DNA from: Prochlorococcus sp. MIT 1223
GTDB taxonomy: Bacteria > Cyanobacteriota > Cyanobacteriia > PCC-6307 > Cyanobiaceae
NCBI RefSeq assembly: GCF_034092465.1
Contig: NZ_CP139303.1
Location: forward strand, 1,454,865-1,518,864
Length of the DNA: 64,000 bases
Direction of reading: 5' to 3'
Shown: positions 10,971-20,977 of the stretch, one piece after another
Position numbering within the stretch: the first letter of the stretch is position 1
Layout: the number at the start of each line of letters is the position of its first letter
Translations under genes and position numbers: made by a program
Notes under the pieces: model-generated
What the model saw: only the letters and a program-made list of their open reading frames with translations
Database searches by the model: none
What the model was told of the DNA's origin: nothing

Positions 10971-12215
10971 TTATCTATATTTGAATCTTTTTTTGATTGT
11001 TACCACACTAGTTAATTCATATGACTCAAGCGCACAGCGTATTAATAGTGCGGAAATTAAAATACTTGAAATCAGTGAGTTCCCCCCGTAACTCATTAAT
11101 GGCATTGGCAACCCAGTCGTTGGCATTGCCCCGGAGGTAACTGCTATATGCATTATTGATTGCCCTACAAGCATTGCGCTGCATCCTATTGCTATTAATT
11201 TGGAATAATTATTTTTACATCTAAGAGAAATCTTTAATCCAATAAATGCTATTAATAACAAGAAAAATAGTAACATTGCTGATCCTATGAACCCAAATTC
11301 TTCAGCAAAAACTGCATAGATAAAGTCTGTACTTTGAATAGGAAGATATTGTAATTTCTGGGTTGATAAACCATATCCTTCGCCAAACCATCCTCCCGAA
11401 CCAATTGCAAGAAGGCTTTGAATAAGTTGATATCCATTCCCTTCTGGATCTTGCCAAGGGTTAAGGAAAGACATAACTCGAAGTCTTTGGTATTCATTAA
11501 TAGAGATACTTATTATGCCTAATCCTGCTCCTAGCAATGCTGTAAAAAAAAGACTATCGAAAGTTACTCCTGCTGCAAGTGCAATAATCCAAATCAATAT
11601 CCCATTAAGAGCTGCAGTACTAAGGTTTGGTTGTCTTACAATTAATAGTATTAGAGTTCCAAATATTCCTAACCAGAAAATCTTTTTCCTATTACTTATA
11701 CGATTCCAATAACCAAATAAATTCGCTGCTTGAAGAATAACAAATGGCTTTATAAGTTCTGATGGTTGAATTTGAATTTGTCCAATAATCAACCAACGAG
11801 TAGAACCATTAATAGTGCTTCCAAATATTGTTGTCGCGCCAACCATTAATAGCCCAATAATTAATATTGGACCAGCTATTTTGATCCATACTCTTAATTT
11901 CGTTGATATTGCAAGAAATCCTAGGCTTGAACTTGCTAGTAACCATATTAATTGTCTTTTGATGTAATAGGCCCCATCTCCCATCTCTCTTATCGCGACC
12001 CACCAACTTGAAGAACCTAGAACAAATATCCCTGTAATACTCCAAAAGGCAATTAAGCCTAAAAGTAATCTTGCCTCAATCGGCCACGTTTTCCATGGAA
12101 GAGGTAAAAAGTTGTCCAAACTTGAGCTATTGCGCCTGTCTCTTAAGTCATTTTGAATAGATTTTCTATACCTGGTTTGACGATTGTCAATGTTTTTTAA
12201 AAAATCACTCCTCAA
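10971..12215 (-). CDS. ftsW: FtsW/RodA/SpoVE-family peptidoglycan polymerase
   Basis: SEDS-family glycosyltransferase of 414 residues with about ten membrane segments and a 50-residue polar N-terminal tail. Family blocks include WLIIGQIQIQPSELIKPF, VFAEEFGFIGSAML and LPLMSYGGNSLIS. FtsW (septal) and RodA (lateral) are hard to separate by eye; FtsW is preferred from the AEE-GFIG and SYGG contexts. It is the first gene of the ftsW-ccdA-ccsB run. Confidence 0.88.
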   Translation of the reverse strand: MRSDFLKNIDNRQTRYRKSIQNDLRDRRNSSSLDNFLPLPWKTWPIEARLLLGLIAFWSITGIFVLGSSSWWVAIREMGDGAYYIKRQLIWLLASSSLGFLAISTKLRVWIKIAGPILIIGLLMVGATTIFGSTINGSTRWLIIGQIQIQPSELIKPFVILQAANLFGYWNRISNRKKIFWLGIFGTLILLIVRQPNLSTAALNGILIWIIALAAGVTFDSLFFTALLGAGLGIISISINEYQRLRVMSFLNPWQDPEGNGYQLIQSLLAIGSGGWFGEGYGLSTQKLQYLPIQSTDFIYAVFAEEFGFIGSAMLLFFLLLIAFIGLKISLRCKNNYSKLIAIGCSAMLVGQSIMHIAVTSGAMPTTGLPMPLMSYGGNSLISSILISALLIRCALESYELTSVVTIKKRFKYR

Positions 12216-12504
12216 TTACTTGCATACAATATTTACTTCTATTGAGCCGCTGAAAATAGTCTTTGCCAAGTCTTTTAAAAATATAATTAATTTTTGATAT
12301 TGATTTGAATATAATCCTTATTATTTTTATGCTGATATTTTCTGGCTTGAAAAAGCTCTAGGATTCCAATCAATTAATACTTATATATTAATTTTCACTT
12401 GGCTTCGATTAATATTTGAGTCCATTTAAGACAATTTGGGGATGGCGAGGGATTCCAAAATCGAAATTAAATTTTAGGAATCCCTATACATGAATTCCTA
12501 GTGC
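12216..12504. promoter_or_regulatory. Divergent intergenic region with ATP synthase operon leader hairpin
   Basis: 289 bp between ftsW and the first ATP synthase gene. The most notable element is a long hairpin: AGGGATTCCAAAAT at 12448-12461 pairs with 12471-12485 (9 perfect pairs plus four more across a one-base bulge, 9-nt loop). It ends 19 bp before the ATG at 12505, so it would form in the 5' leader of the operon mRNA. No other gene or RNA is seen here. Confidence 0.6.
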
Positions 12505-13047
12505 ATGATAGATTTCGCGGGCCTTTCGAGAAGCTTGGAGCCTTTGCTCGCCTTTCCAAAGCTGAAATCAACAAATTTTCCTTCTGAGAAGGGAGATATT
12601 GAGGTATCAGCAATAGAAACTGCTAGCTCTGATTCCAAGTCAAATACGAATCTTGAATCTTCGGACAATACGCCTGAAGATTTTAATGCTGAATATTTGC
12701 GGCTTCAACTGAGCATCTACAGAGTGGCTTTATTTATTACTGCTTTTGCGGTTTTACTATCTGCCATTTTCCTTGATTCTCGTTCTGCTGTAAGTCTTTT
12801 GGTAGGTGCTTTTTCTGGAATCTTTTATTTACGCTTGCTTGCAAGAGGAATAGGGAAACTTGGAAAAACTTCTATGTCAGTAACCAAGGTTCAGTTGCTT
12901 GTTCCAGTCTTACTCTTCTTTTTGGTCTCAAGACTTCCACAGCTTGAATTATGGCCATCTTTGGTTGGATTTCTGTTGTACAAGCCTTCTCTGATAGTTC
13001 AATTCCTTCTTGAGCATTCAGCTAAAGCAGGGAATTTACAAAAATAG
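12505..13047 (+). CDS. atp1: ATP synthase protein I
   Basis: 180-residue membrane protein leading the ATP synthase operon. A polar acidic N-terminal stretch of about 75 residues is followed by four hydrophobic segments. The family (Atp1/UncI) assists assembly of the c-ring and is not part of the final enzyme. The ATG at 12505 lies just after the leader hairpin. A 56-bp gap leads to the subunit a gene. Confidence 0.85.
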   Translation: MIDFAGLSRSLEPLLAFPKLKSTNFPSEKGDIEVSAIETASSDSKSNTNLESSDNTPEDFNAEYLRLQLSIYRVALFITAFAVLLSAIFLDSRSAVSLLVGAFSGIFYLRLLARGIGKLGKTSMSVTKVQLLVPVLLFFLVSRLPQLELWPSLVGFLLYKPSLIVQFLLEHSAKAGNLQK

Positions 13048-13103
13048 CTTAATTAAAGGCTTTTAAAATTTTGTCGGATAGCCGACTCTTTATTTGATTC
13101 TCA

Positions 13104-13829
13104 ATGGGCTCACTTCCATTTTTATTTCCATTTGCTGAACTTGAGGTTGGACAACACCTTTATTGGCAGATAGGGAACCTAAAGATTCATGGTCAGGTTT
13201 TTTTAACTTCATGGATTGTAATTGGTGCATTACTAACACTTGTAGTAATAGGCACAAAGAAGATGGAGCGAGACCCCAAAGGTGTGCAAAACCTTTTGGA
13301 ATTTCTTTGGGATTACATCCGAGATCTAGCAAGAACTCAAATTGGAGAAAAGGTTTATAGAGATTGGATGCCTTTTATCGGAACACTATTCCTATTTATT
13401 TTTGTAAGTAACTGGGGAGGAGCACTTGTCCCTTGGAGATTAATAAAATTACCAAGCGGAGAGTTAGGTGCTCCAACTGCAGACATAAACACCACAGTTG
13501 CTTTGGCTTTATTAGTTTCACTTTCTTACTTTTATGCAGGTTTGAGTAATAAAGGCTTGAGGTATTTCGAGTATTACGTCCATCCAACGCCAATAATGTT
13601 GCCTTTCAAGATTGTTGAAGATTTCACTAAGCCTTTGTCACTCTCTTTCCGTTTATTTGGAAATATTTTGGCTGATGAATTAGTTGTTGCGGTTCTTGTT
13701 TTTCTAGTTCCTTTAGTACTGCCTGTCCCTGTAATGTTTCTTGGACTTTTCACAAGTGCTATACAGGCTTTGATTTTCGCTACTCTTGCCGCTTATTACA
13801 TAGGCGAGGCAGTCGAAGAGCACCACTAA
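13104..13829 (+). CDS. atpB: ATP synthase F0 subunit a
   Basis: Membrane subunit (241 residues; AtpI in cyanobacterial naming) that forms the proton half-channels with the c-ring. The essential arginine lies in [15 protein letters not shown], and about five to six hydrophobic helices are evident. The C-terminal block [17 protein letters not shown] is typical. It is followed by an unusually structured 168-bp intercistronic region before the c-subunit gene. Confidence 0.96.
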   Translation: MGSLPFLFPFAELEVGQHLYWQIGNLKIHGQVFLTSWIVIGALLTLVVIGTKKMERDPKGVQNLLEFLWDYIRDLARTQIGEKVYRDWMPFIGTLFLFIFVSNWGGALVPWRLIKLPSGELGAPTADINTTVALALLVSLSYFYAGLSNKGLRYFEYYVHPTPIMLPFKIVEDFTKPLSLSFRLFGNILADELVVAVLVFLVPLVLPVPVMFLGLFTSAIQALIFATLAAYYIGEAVEEHH

Positions 13830-13875
13830 AGGCATCTTTTTGTCATTAGACAAACCATCGTCTGTCAAAATCTTT

Positions 13876-14246
<371 letters not shown>

Positions 14247-14251
14247 TTAAC

Positions 14252-14308
14252 GCAAGGTCGCTTTGACGATCGTTGCCTTTCCATTTCTTTTAAGCCAATT
14301 TTTGGCTT
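14252..14308 (+). promoter_or_regulatory. Hairpins between subunits c and b'
   Basis: Two hairpins follow the c-subunit stop. One is an imperfect stem at 14252-14276 (GCAA..TCG with CGA..TTGC). The other is a clean stem AAGCCAA-TTT-TTGGCTT at 14292-14308. Neither has a run of T after it, so they resemble 3'-end stabilisers or processing sites more than full terminators. Confidence 0.45.
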
Positions 14309-14335
14309 CCTTCAATGTTCATGCACCTCTGCTAA

Positions 14336-14797
14336 ATGACAAGTTTGTTTCTACTTGGAGCTGCTGAGGGAGGTCTATTTGACTTCGATGCAACTTTGCC
14401 TCTTATGGCGGTTCAAGTTGTAGCCCTCACCTTTATTCTAAATTCTCTTTTCTTTAAACCTGTAGGTAAGGTTGTTGAAGAGAGAGAAGGCTATGTATCC
14501 ACTAGCCGTGCTCAAGCAAAAGAAAAACTTGCGCAAGTGCAAAAGCTTGAGGAGGATTTAAAAAATCAGCTTAAGGATGCACGACAAGCGGCTCAAAAAT
14601 TAATTAACGAAGCTGAAGAAGATTCAGACAATCTTTATAAGGAAGCTTTGGCATTGGCTAATGCTGAAGCCAACGCTTCTCGAGAAGAAGCAAGAAAAGA
14701 AATTGATTCTCAAAGAGCCTCAGCTTTAAATGAACTTAAAGATGAAGCAGATCAACTTGGGGAATTAATTGTATCCCGATTACTAGAAGCAAAATGA
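14336..14797 (+). CDS. atpF2: ATP synthase F0 subunit b'
   Basis: Peripheral-stalk subunit found with b as a heterodimer in photosynthetic organisms (153 residues; AtpG in cyanobacterial naming). One N-terminal membrane segment near residues 22-43 is followed by a long charged alpha-helical, coiled-coil-like region rich in E, K, A and Q. The stop codon overlaps the next gene's start by 4 bp, consistent with translational coupling to subunit b. Confidence 0.92.
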   Translation: MTSLFLLGAAEGGLFDFDATLPLMAVQVVALTFILNSLFFKPVGKVVEEREGYVSTSRAQAKEKLAQVQKLEEDLKNQLKDARQAAQKLINEAEEDSDNLYKEALALANAEANASREEARKEIDSQRASALNELKDEADQLGELIVSRLLEAK

Positions 14798-15309
14798 TTT
14801 TCTCACTTACTTTTGCTACCGGCGGTTTTGGTCTCAACTTTGATTTGTTTGAAACCAACATTCTTAATTTGGCAGTAGTTATTTTTGGGCTTTATAAATT
14901 TCTTCCTAGTTTTTTAGGAGGGATTTTAGAAAGGCGCAGATCAGCTATCCTTACAGATCTTAAAGATGCGGAAGATCGCCTTAACGAAGCAACAGATGCA
15001 CTCTCAGAGGCAAAAAAGGAGCTTGCTTCTGCTGAGGAGAAAGCATTACAAATTCGTAAGGATTGTAAGGCTCGTGCTGAAGCAATTCGTTTAGAAAGCG
15101 AAAAGAAAACAGTTGAAGAAATGGCTCGAATTAAGCAAGGCGCTGCATCTGATTTAACTTCTGAAGCGGCCAGAGTAAGTGCTCAACTTCGAAGGGAAGC
15201 TGCACAAATGGCCATTGACAAAGCATTAGCGGCTTTGCCTTCAAGACTTAATAAAAAAACTCAAGATGAGTTTTTAAATCAGTCCATAAACAAGATAGGG
15301 AATAACTAA
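14794..15309 (+). CDS. atpF: ATP synthase F0 subunit b
   Basis: 171 residues. It has one membrane segment near residues 26-45 and then a long amphipathic helix ([19 protein letters not shown]) that dimerises with b' and reaches the F1 head. It overlaps b' by 4 bp at its start and the delta gene by 1 bp at its end, in the fixed order a-c-b'-b-delta-alpha-gamma. Confidence 0.93.
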   Translation: MIFSLTFATGGFGLNFDLFETNILNLAVVIFGLYKFLPSFLGGILERRRSAILTDLKDAEDRLNEATDALSEAKKELASAEEKALQIRKDCKARAEAIRLESEKKTVEEMARIKQGAASDLTSEAARVSAQLRREAAQMAIDKALAALPSRLNKKTQDEFLNQSINKIGNN

Positions 15310-15857
15310 TGCCTCTTTTAAATGCAATTACCACTCCTTACGCTGAAGCTTTTTTGCAAGTAGCAGAGAGTCGTAATGAAGTTGATGAAGTTATTGATCA
15401 ATCTAAATCTATTTTGGATCTTTGGAATGCATCGCCAGAGTTTCGAGAAGCTATGGGTTCTCCAGTTTTAGAGGTTGATGCTAAAAAAGCGGCTTTGGAG
15501 AAAATGTTTTCCAAAGACTTGTCCCCATCTTTTCTTAACTTATTAAAATTATTAGCTGATCGAAATAGGATTGGTTTTTTGGATTCAGTGCTTGAGCGAT
15601 TGCTTGAGCTTTACAGACAGCAGCGAAATATCGCTTTGGCAACTGTTACTTCTGCTTCTGAATTGACCGAAGATCAACAAAATGAACTTCTTAAAAAGAT
15701 TCAACTCATAGCAGGAACAGAGAATCTAGAAATCAATTTGAAAATTGATTCTTCTTTAATAGGCGGTTTTATTGTCAACGTTGGCTCTAAGGTCATAGAC
15801 GCAAGTCTTTCTGGTCAAGTAAGGAGGTTAGGACTTTCGCTTGCCAAAGTAAGCTAA
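15309..15857 (+). CDS. atpH: ATP synthase F1 subunit delta
   Basis: 182 residues, called AtpD in cyanobacterial naming. It joins the peripheral stalk to the top of the alpha3beta3 head. The N-terminal helical domain begins ITTPYAEAFLQVAE, and the C-terminal signature IDSSLIGGFIVNVGSKVIDASL is a hallmark of the OSCP/delta family. It overlaps subunit b by one base. Confidence 0.95.
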   Translation: MPLLNAITTPYAEAFLQVAESRNEVDEVIDQSKSILDLWNASPEFREAMGSPVLEVDAKKAALEKMFSKDLSPSFLNLLKLLADRNRIGFLDSVLERLLELYRQQRNIALATVTSASELTEDQQNELLKKIQLIAGTENLEINLKIDSSLIGGFIVNVGSKVIDASLSGQVRRLGLSLAKVS

Positions 15858-15903
15858 CTCTCAATTAATCCTTCTCTTTTTTTAAACTCACTTTATTACT
15901 TCC

Positions 15904-17421
15904 ATGGTTTCCATACGCCCCGACGAGATTAGTTCGATCCTCAAACAGCAAATTGCTGATTATGACAAGTCGGTTTCCGTCACTAATGTTGGTACCGTTT
16001 TGCAAATCGGAGACGGCATTGCTCGTGTATACGGGCTTGAGAAAGTTATGGCTGGTGAATTGGTTGAATTTGAAGATGGGACAGAAGGAATTGCGTTAAA
16101 CCTAGAAGATGACAATGTTGGCGTTGTTTTAATGGGTGAAGGAATAGGTGTTCAAGAGGGAAGCACGGTTAAAGCTACAGGAAAAATTGCTTCGGTCCCT
16201 GTAGGAGAGGCAATGTTGGGTCGTGTGGTTAGCCCCCTTGGAGTTGCCGTGGATGGTAAAGGAGATATTGCCACAAGTGATTCTAGACTCATTGAATCAA
16301 TTGCTCCAGGCATCATTAAACGTAAATCGGTTTGCGAGCCTATGCAAACTGGTATTACTTCTATCGATGCGATGATTCCTATCGGTAGAGGGCAAAGAGA
16401 ATTAATTATTGGTGACCGCCAAACAGGTAAGTCTGCTATCGCAATAGATACTATTATCAATCAAAAAGGTCAGGACGTAGTTTGTGTATATGTTGCTGTT
16501 GGTCAGAAATCTGCTTCGGTAGCAAATGTTGTTGAGGTTTTAAGAGAAAAAGGAGCTCTTGAATACACAATAGTGGTTAGTGCCAGTGCTTCTGAAGCAG
16601 CTGCATTGCAATATTTGGCTCCTTATACAGGTGCTGCAATAGCAGAACATTTTATGTATCAAGGAAAGGCTACTCTTGTTATTTATGACGATTTAACTAA
16701 ACAGGCTCAGGCTTATAGGCAAATGTCTTTGCTTTTGAGACGTCCACCTGGACGTGAAGCATACCCTGGAGATGTTTTTTATTGTCATAGTCGCTTGCTT
16801 GAAAGGGCCGCAAAACTATCTGATGCTATGGGTGGAGGTTCAATGACAGCATTACCTATTATTGAGACCCAAGCTGGGGATGTCTCGGCTTATATCCCAA
16901 CCAATGTGATTTCAATCACTGATGGTCAGATTTTCCTAAGCTCTGATCTTTTCAACTCTGGATTGAGACCAGCTATTAATGTTGGTATCTCCGTTAGCCG
17001 AGTCGGGGGAGCAGCTCAGACAAAGGCGATTAAAAAAATCGCGGGTACATTGAAACTAGAGCTTGCTCAGTTCGATGAACTTGCTGCTTTCTCTCAGTTT
17101 GCTTCAGATTTGGATGAAGCAACTCAAAAGCAACTTGGACGTGGAAAACGATTAAGAGAGTTGCTGAAACAAGCACAGTTTGAGCCTCTTAATCTTGCTG
17201 AGCAAGTTGCAATTGTTTATTCCGGAGTTAAGGGGTTGATAGATGATGTCCCTGAAGAAGATGTGACGAAATTTGCAAGAGAATTACGAGAATATTTAAA
17301 AACAAATAAGTCTGAATTTATCACTAAAGTACTTTCAGATAAGGTGCTTAGTGAAGATTCGGAAGCAATGCTTAAGGAGTCAATTAAGGAGGTAACCTCC
17401 TCAATGTTGGCAACTGCCTGA
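15904..17421 (+). CDS. atpA: ATP synthase F1 subunit alpha
   Basis: 505-residue regulatory nucleotide-binding subunit of F1. The P-loop [13 protein letters not shown] lies near residues 170-182, and the family signature [14 protein letters not shown] is near 358-371. Each head holds three alpha and three beta subunits; the beta gene is at a separate locus here (30007-31467). A 46-bp gap precedes the start and 30 bp follow before gamma. Confidence 0.98.
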   Translation: MVSIRPDEISSILKQQIADYDKSVSVTNVGTVLQIGDGIARVYGLEKVMAGELVEFEDGTEGIALNLEDDNVGVVLMGEGIGVQEGSTVKATGKIASVPVGEAMLGRVVSPLGVAVDGKGDIATSDSRLIESIAPGIIKRKSVCEPMQTGITSIDAMIPIGRGQRELIIGDRQTGKSAIAIDTIINQKGQDVVCVYVAVGQKSASVANVVEVLREKGALEYTIVVSASASEAAALQYLAPYTGAAIAEHFMYQGKATLVIYDDLTKQAQAYRQMSLLLRRPPGREAYPGDVFYCHSRLLERAAKLSDAMGGGSMTALPIIETQAGDVSAYIPTNVISITDGQIFLSSDLFNSGLRPAINVGISVSRVGGAAQTKAIKKIAGTLKLELAQFDELAAFSQFASDLDEATQKQLGRGKRLRELLKQAQFEPLNLAEQVAIVYSGVKGLIDDVPEEDVTKFARELREYLKTNKSEFITKVLSDKVLSEDSEAMLKESIKEVTSSMLATA

Positions 17422-17451
17422 CTTTTAAGGATATCTAGGAGACAATTATCT

Positions 17452-18402
17452 ATGGCAAATCTAAAGGAAATCAGAGACAGAATTGTTTCTGTTAAAAACA
17501 CTAGAAAGATCACTGAGGCTATGCGCCTTGTGGCTGCGGCAAAGGTTCGCAGGGCCCAGGCGCAGGTTTTACAGAGTAGACCTTTTGCTGATCGATTAGC
17601 GCGTGTTTTAGAAAATATTCAATCTAGGATGCAGTTTGAGGCTGCAGATGCGCCATTGTTGAAAAAACGAGATGTATCAACAATTACTCTTGTTTCAGTA
17701 ACAGCCGACAGAGGACTATGTGGTGGATACAACGCAAATATTATCAAACGAACTGAACAAAGATATGCAGAGTTGAAGCGTCAAGGTTTTTCTCCTGACC
17801 TTGTACTTATTGGTAAAAAAGCAATTACATATTTTCAGAATAGAGCAAGTCAGTACACAATTAGAACTACGTTTAAAGAGTTAGAGCAAGTTCCTACTTC
17901 CAAGGATGCTGGATCTGTTACTAGTGAGGTTTTATCTGAGTTCCTATCTGAGAGTACTGATCGAGTAGAGGTTATATATACAAAATTTATTAGCTTAGTT
18001 AGTTGTAATCCTGTTGTCCAAACCTTATTGCCCCTTGATCCACAAGGTATAGCTGAAGCTAATGATGAGATTTTTAGATTGACTACTAAAGATAGTCGAT
18101 TAGTGGTTGAGAAAGGTTCTTCCTTGTCAAATGAGCAGCCTAAGTTGCCTTCTGACATAGTTTTTGAACAAAGTCCAGAGCAATTGTTAAATGCATTGTT
18201 ACCTCTTTACTTGCAAAATCAGCTTTTAAGAGCATTACAGGAGTCTGCAGCATCTGAGTTGGCAAGTAGGATGACAGCAATGAATAATGCGAGTGATAAT
18301 GCTAAAGAGCTAGCAAAAACATTAACTCTTGATTACAACAAAGCTCGCCAGGCTGCCATAACTCAAGAGATATTGGAGGTTGTTGGAGGTGCAGCTGCTT
18401 AA
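17452..18402 (+). CDS. atpG: ATP synthase F1 subunit gamma
   Basis: Central-shaft subunit, 316 residues (AtpC in cyanobacterial naming). The N-terminal [21 protein letters not shown] and C-terminal [14 protein letters not shown] helices form the rotating coiled coil. The length is close to other cyanobacterial gamma subunits, which carry an extra central insertion compared with E. coli. No chloroplast-type redox cysteine pair is seen in the insertion. A purine-rich GGAGA stretch precedes the ATG. Confidence 0.96.
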   Translation: MANLKEIRDRIVSVKNTRKITEAMRLVAAAKVRRAQAQVLQSRPFADRLARVLENIQSRMQFEAADAPLLKKRDVSTITLVSVTADRGLCGGYNANIIKRTEQRYAELKRQGFSPDLVLIGKKAITYFQNRASQYTIRTTFKELEQVPTSKDAGSVTSEVLSEFLSESTDRVEVIYTKFISLVSCNPVVQTLLPLDPQGIAEANDEIFRLTTKDSRLVVEKGSSLSNEQPKLPSDIVFEQSPEQLLNALLPLYLQNQLLRALQESAASELASRMTAMNNASDNAKELAKTLTLDYNKARQAAITQEILEVVGGAAA

Positions 18403-18435
18403 TATTTAAGGCTAAATTAATTTTTATCATTATCA

Positions 18436-18615
18436 GTGAAATTAGAAATCATAGATATTTCTCTTGCAAAACCCAAGGGGTTATCTATTTCAGATTTGAG
18501 AGGTTTTATCCTAGAAAATTTAAAGGAATATGGTGATCCGTTAAGATGGGCTATTACCCAGTCAAGTGAAACTCACTTAAAAGTAGAGGCAATTATTATT
18601 ATTCAAACAACATAG
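18436..18615 (+). CDS. Small conserved-type hypothetical protein (GTG start)
   Basis: A 59-residue ORF with a GTG start at 18436, beginning VKLEIIDISLAKPKGLS and ending EAIIIIQTT. It fills the gap between the gamma gene and the DUF3326 gene on the same strand. Its composition is protein-like (alternating hydrophobic and charged residues, a terminal beta-strand of isoleucines). Function not recognised; it may be a passenger of the ATP synthase transcript. Confidence 0.6.
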   Translation: MKLEIIDISLAKPKGLSISDLRGFILENLKEYGDPLRWAITQSSETHLKVEAIIIIQTT

Positions 18616-18649
18616 GCTTATAAAATATTCTGATTTTATTTAATTTCTC

Positions 18650-19795
18650 GTGAGTACACTTCCTATCCCTATCTTGATGATTGTTCCTACGGGAATAGGC
18701 TGCTCTATCGGTGGTTACGCTGGAGACGCGATACCATCTGCGAGATTACTGGCTGCGGCAAGTGGATGTTTGATAACTCATCCAAATGTTATGAATGCCG
18801 CTGTACTTACTTGGAATGATCCTCGTATTCAATATGTTGAAGGTTATTCGATTGATCGTTTTGCCTCCGGCACCTTATCCTTAAGACCTGTTCGACAACA
18901 GAAGATAGGGTTACTATTGGATGCAGGGTTAGAACCTGATTTATATCAACGACATTTACAAGTTGCAGATGCTTGCAAAGCAAGTTTAGGCCTTAATATC
19001 GGTCCTGTTGTACAAACAGAATTCCCCTTAGATATTGACTTGAACTTATCTTCAAGTGGAACAAGTGGGGGGATTATTCAGAATCCAGACGTATTACTAG
19101 CAGCAGGGGAAAAATTAAAGGCATTAGGTTCTACAGCTATAGCGGTTGTCTCAAGATTTCCTGATGACTCTGAAACAGAGTCTTTTAAGAAATATCGTTT
19201 AGGTAAAGGTGTAGATGTTTTGTCTGGAGCTGAAGCTGTGATTAGTCATCTTTTGGTTAAGCACTTGATGCTTCCCAGTGCTCATGCACCGGCATTAGCT
19301 TCATTGCCAGTTGATTCTAATTTGGATCCTCGTGCTGCAGCTGAAGATCTCGGCCACACTTTTCTACCAAGTGTTTTAATTGGGTTAAGTCGCTCCCCTG
19401 ATCTGGTAGAAGTCAGTGATTGCAGAAAAGATGAAAGTTTTCATCTTTCTTCAAGCTTAATTTCAGTAGAGAAATTGGGTGCAATCATTGCTCCACAAGA
19501 GGCTCTTGGAGGAGAGGCGGTTTTAGCTTGCTTAGAAAAAAAGATACCTTTGATTGCTGTTTCTAACCCTGGAGTCTTACGAGTAGATCTAGATTCCTTA
19601 GGAATTATAAACAATGAGAAATTAAAATATGATGAAGACGTGATCTTTGCAGACAATTACTTGGAAGCGGCAGGAATAGTTCTTGCATTAAGAGAAGGGA
19701 TTGCTATCTCTTCTCTTCGAAGACCTATTGAGGCTGTTTCAATGAGTTCAAGAACGACGACAAATAGTCTTCAAGTTAATTTAGACAAGCCATAG
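18650..19795 (+). CDS. DUF3326-type conserved protein
   Basis: 381 residues with a GTG start at 18650. The N-terminus IPILMIVPTGIGCSIGGYAGDA is glycine-rich and resembles a nucleotide- or cofactor-binding loop. The sequence is similar to cyanobacterial/plant proteins grouped as DUF3326 as I remember them; no enzymatic activity is established to my knowledge. No signal peptide or membrane helix is evident. Its last 20 bp overlap the 3' end of the convergent alanine dehydrogenase gene. Confidence 0.75.
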   Translation: MSTLPIPILMIVPTGIGCSIGGYAGDAIPSARLLAAASGCLITHPNVMNAAVLTWNDPRIQYVEGYSIDRFASGTLSLRPVRQQKIGLLLDAGLEPDLYQRHLQVADACKASLGLNIGPVVQTEFPLDIDLNLSSSGTSGGIIQNPDVLLAAGEKLKALGSTAIAVVSRFPDDSETESFKKYRLGKGVDVLSGAEAVISHLLVKHLMLPSAHAPALASLPVDSNLDPRAAAEDLGHTFLPSVLIGLSRSPDLVEVSDCRKDESFHLSSSLISVEKLGAIIAPQEALGGEAVLACLEKKIPLIAVSNPGVLRVDLDSLGIINNEKLKYDEDVIFADNYLEAAGIVLALREGIAISSLRRPIEAVSMSSRTTTNSLQVNLDKP

Positions 19796-20915
19796 GATGT
19801 CTTGGAGGTATATCTAGTGCTTTTGCTACTCCTGGATGACATATAGATCCTCTAATTGTATTAAGCCCAGATAATAATTCCGGACGTTCTGTGATAGCCG
19901 CCTCAAGACCTCTACCAGCAATACCAAGAATATAAGGAAGTGTGACACTGACTAACGCTTCAGTAGACGTAAAAGGTACAGCTCCAGGCATGTTCCCTAC
20001 AGCATAATGTTGAACACCATGAACATTCACTGTTGGATGTGTATGTGTAGTTTCAACACTTGTTTCAACACAACCACCTTGATCAATAGCTACGTCAACT
20101 ATGACAGAGTTTGGTTTCATCTGTTTAACCATTTCTTCATCGACAAGTGTCGGGGCTCTATCTCCTGGTGAAAGGACTGCACCAATTAATAGATCAGCGG
20201 AAGGGATTAGTCTTTCAATCAGTCCCCGACTACTGACGACACTCATTAATCGTCCTTTGCGATCAGCTTCGAGATTTCTTAATCGTTCAGGTGACCTGTC
20301 AAGAAGCATGACCTCTGCATCCATTGCGGAGGCCAGCCTTGCTGCATTCCACCCAACAGTGCCTGCGCCTAGAACAATGACTCTTGCAGGCCTTACTCCA
20401 GTACACCCTCCAATAAGTACACCCCTTCCACCTTGAGGCCTTTCCAATAAATGTGCCCCAACTTGTGCAGCTAACCGACCTGCTATTTCACTCATTGGAG
20501 CAAGTAAGGGAAGGCTTCCATTCTCTAGTTGAACTGTTTCATAGGCCAGAGCCGTTGCTTTACTCTTTAAAAGAGCTTCTGCAACTTTCGGATACGCAGC
20601 TAGGTGCAGATATGTAAATAGCAACATATCTTCTCTAAGAAATTGAAACTCTTCTTCTTGTGGCTCCTTTACTTTTACTATCAAATGAGCACTCCAAGCT
20701 CTTTCACGAGAAACTATTTGTGCACCTGCTATTGCAAACGCTTCATCATTAATACCTGCACCATATCCAGCACCTTCTTGTACAAGAACTTCAAGACCTT
20801 GAGTTACGAGTTCTTTTGCTCCATCAGGAGTTAGGGCAACCCTCAATTCATCAGGTTTAATTTCTGCGGGCACGCCAATACTCGACATTGGTGCAGAGAG
20901 AACAGAAGAGGACAT
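19776..20915 (-). CDS. ald: Alanine dehydrogenase
   Basis: NAD-dependent enzyme interconverting alanine with pyruvate and ammonium, 379 residues. Conserved blocks are IGVPAEIKPDELRVALTP (N-terminal domain), the Rossmann motif VIVLGAGTVGWNAARLA near 182-198, and DVAIDQGGCVETS. It belongs to the AlaDH/PNT family; the length and lack of membrane domains separate it from transhydrogenase. It overlaps the DUF3326 gene tail to tail by 20 bp. Confidence 0.93.
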   Translation of the reverse strand: MSSSVLSAPMSSIGVPAEIKPDELRVALTPDGAKELVTQGLEVLVQEGAGYGAGINDEAFAIAGAQIVSRERAWSAHLIVKVKEPQEEEFQFLREDMLLFTYLHLAAYPKVAEALLKSKATALAYETVQLENGSLPLLAPMSEIAGRLAAQVGAHLLERPQGGRGVLIGGCTGVRPARVIVLGAGTVGWNAARLASAMDAEVMLLDRSPERLRNLEADRKGRLMSVVSSRGLIERLIPSADLLIGAVLSPGDRAPTLVDEEMVKQMKPNSVIVDVAIDQGGCVETSVETTHTHPTVNVHGVQHYAVGNMPGAVPFTSTEALVSVTLPYILGIAGRGLEAAITERPELLSGLNTIRGSICHPGVAKALDIPPRHPMACLN

Positions 20916-20977
20916 AAGCAGAGATGACTTCTATTGAATTGCCAATTTCAGGCGTAAATGGCTAGCAAGTGTGTGGA

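Noticed and set aside
10897-11091. 64-residue ORF overlapping ccdA and ftsW
   Set aside because: Hydrophobic stretch arises from antisense reading of AT-rich DNA; both flanking genes are certain.
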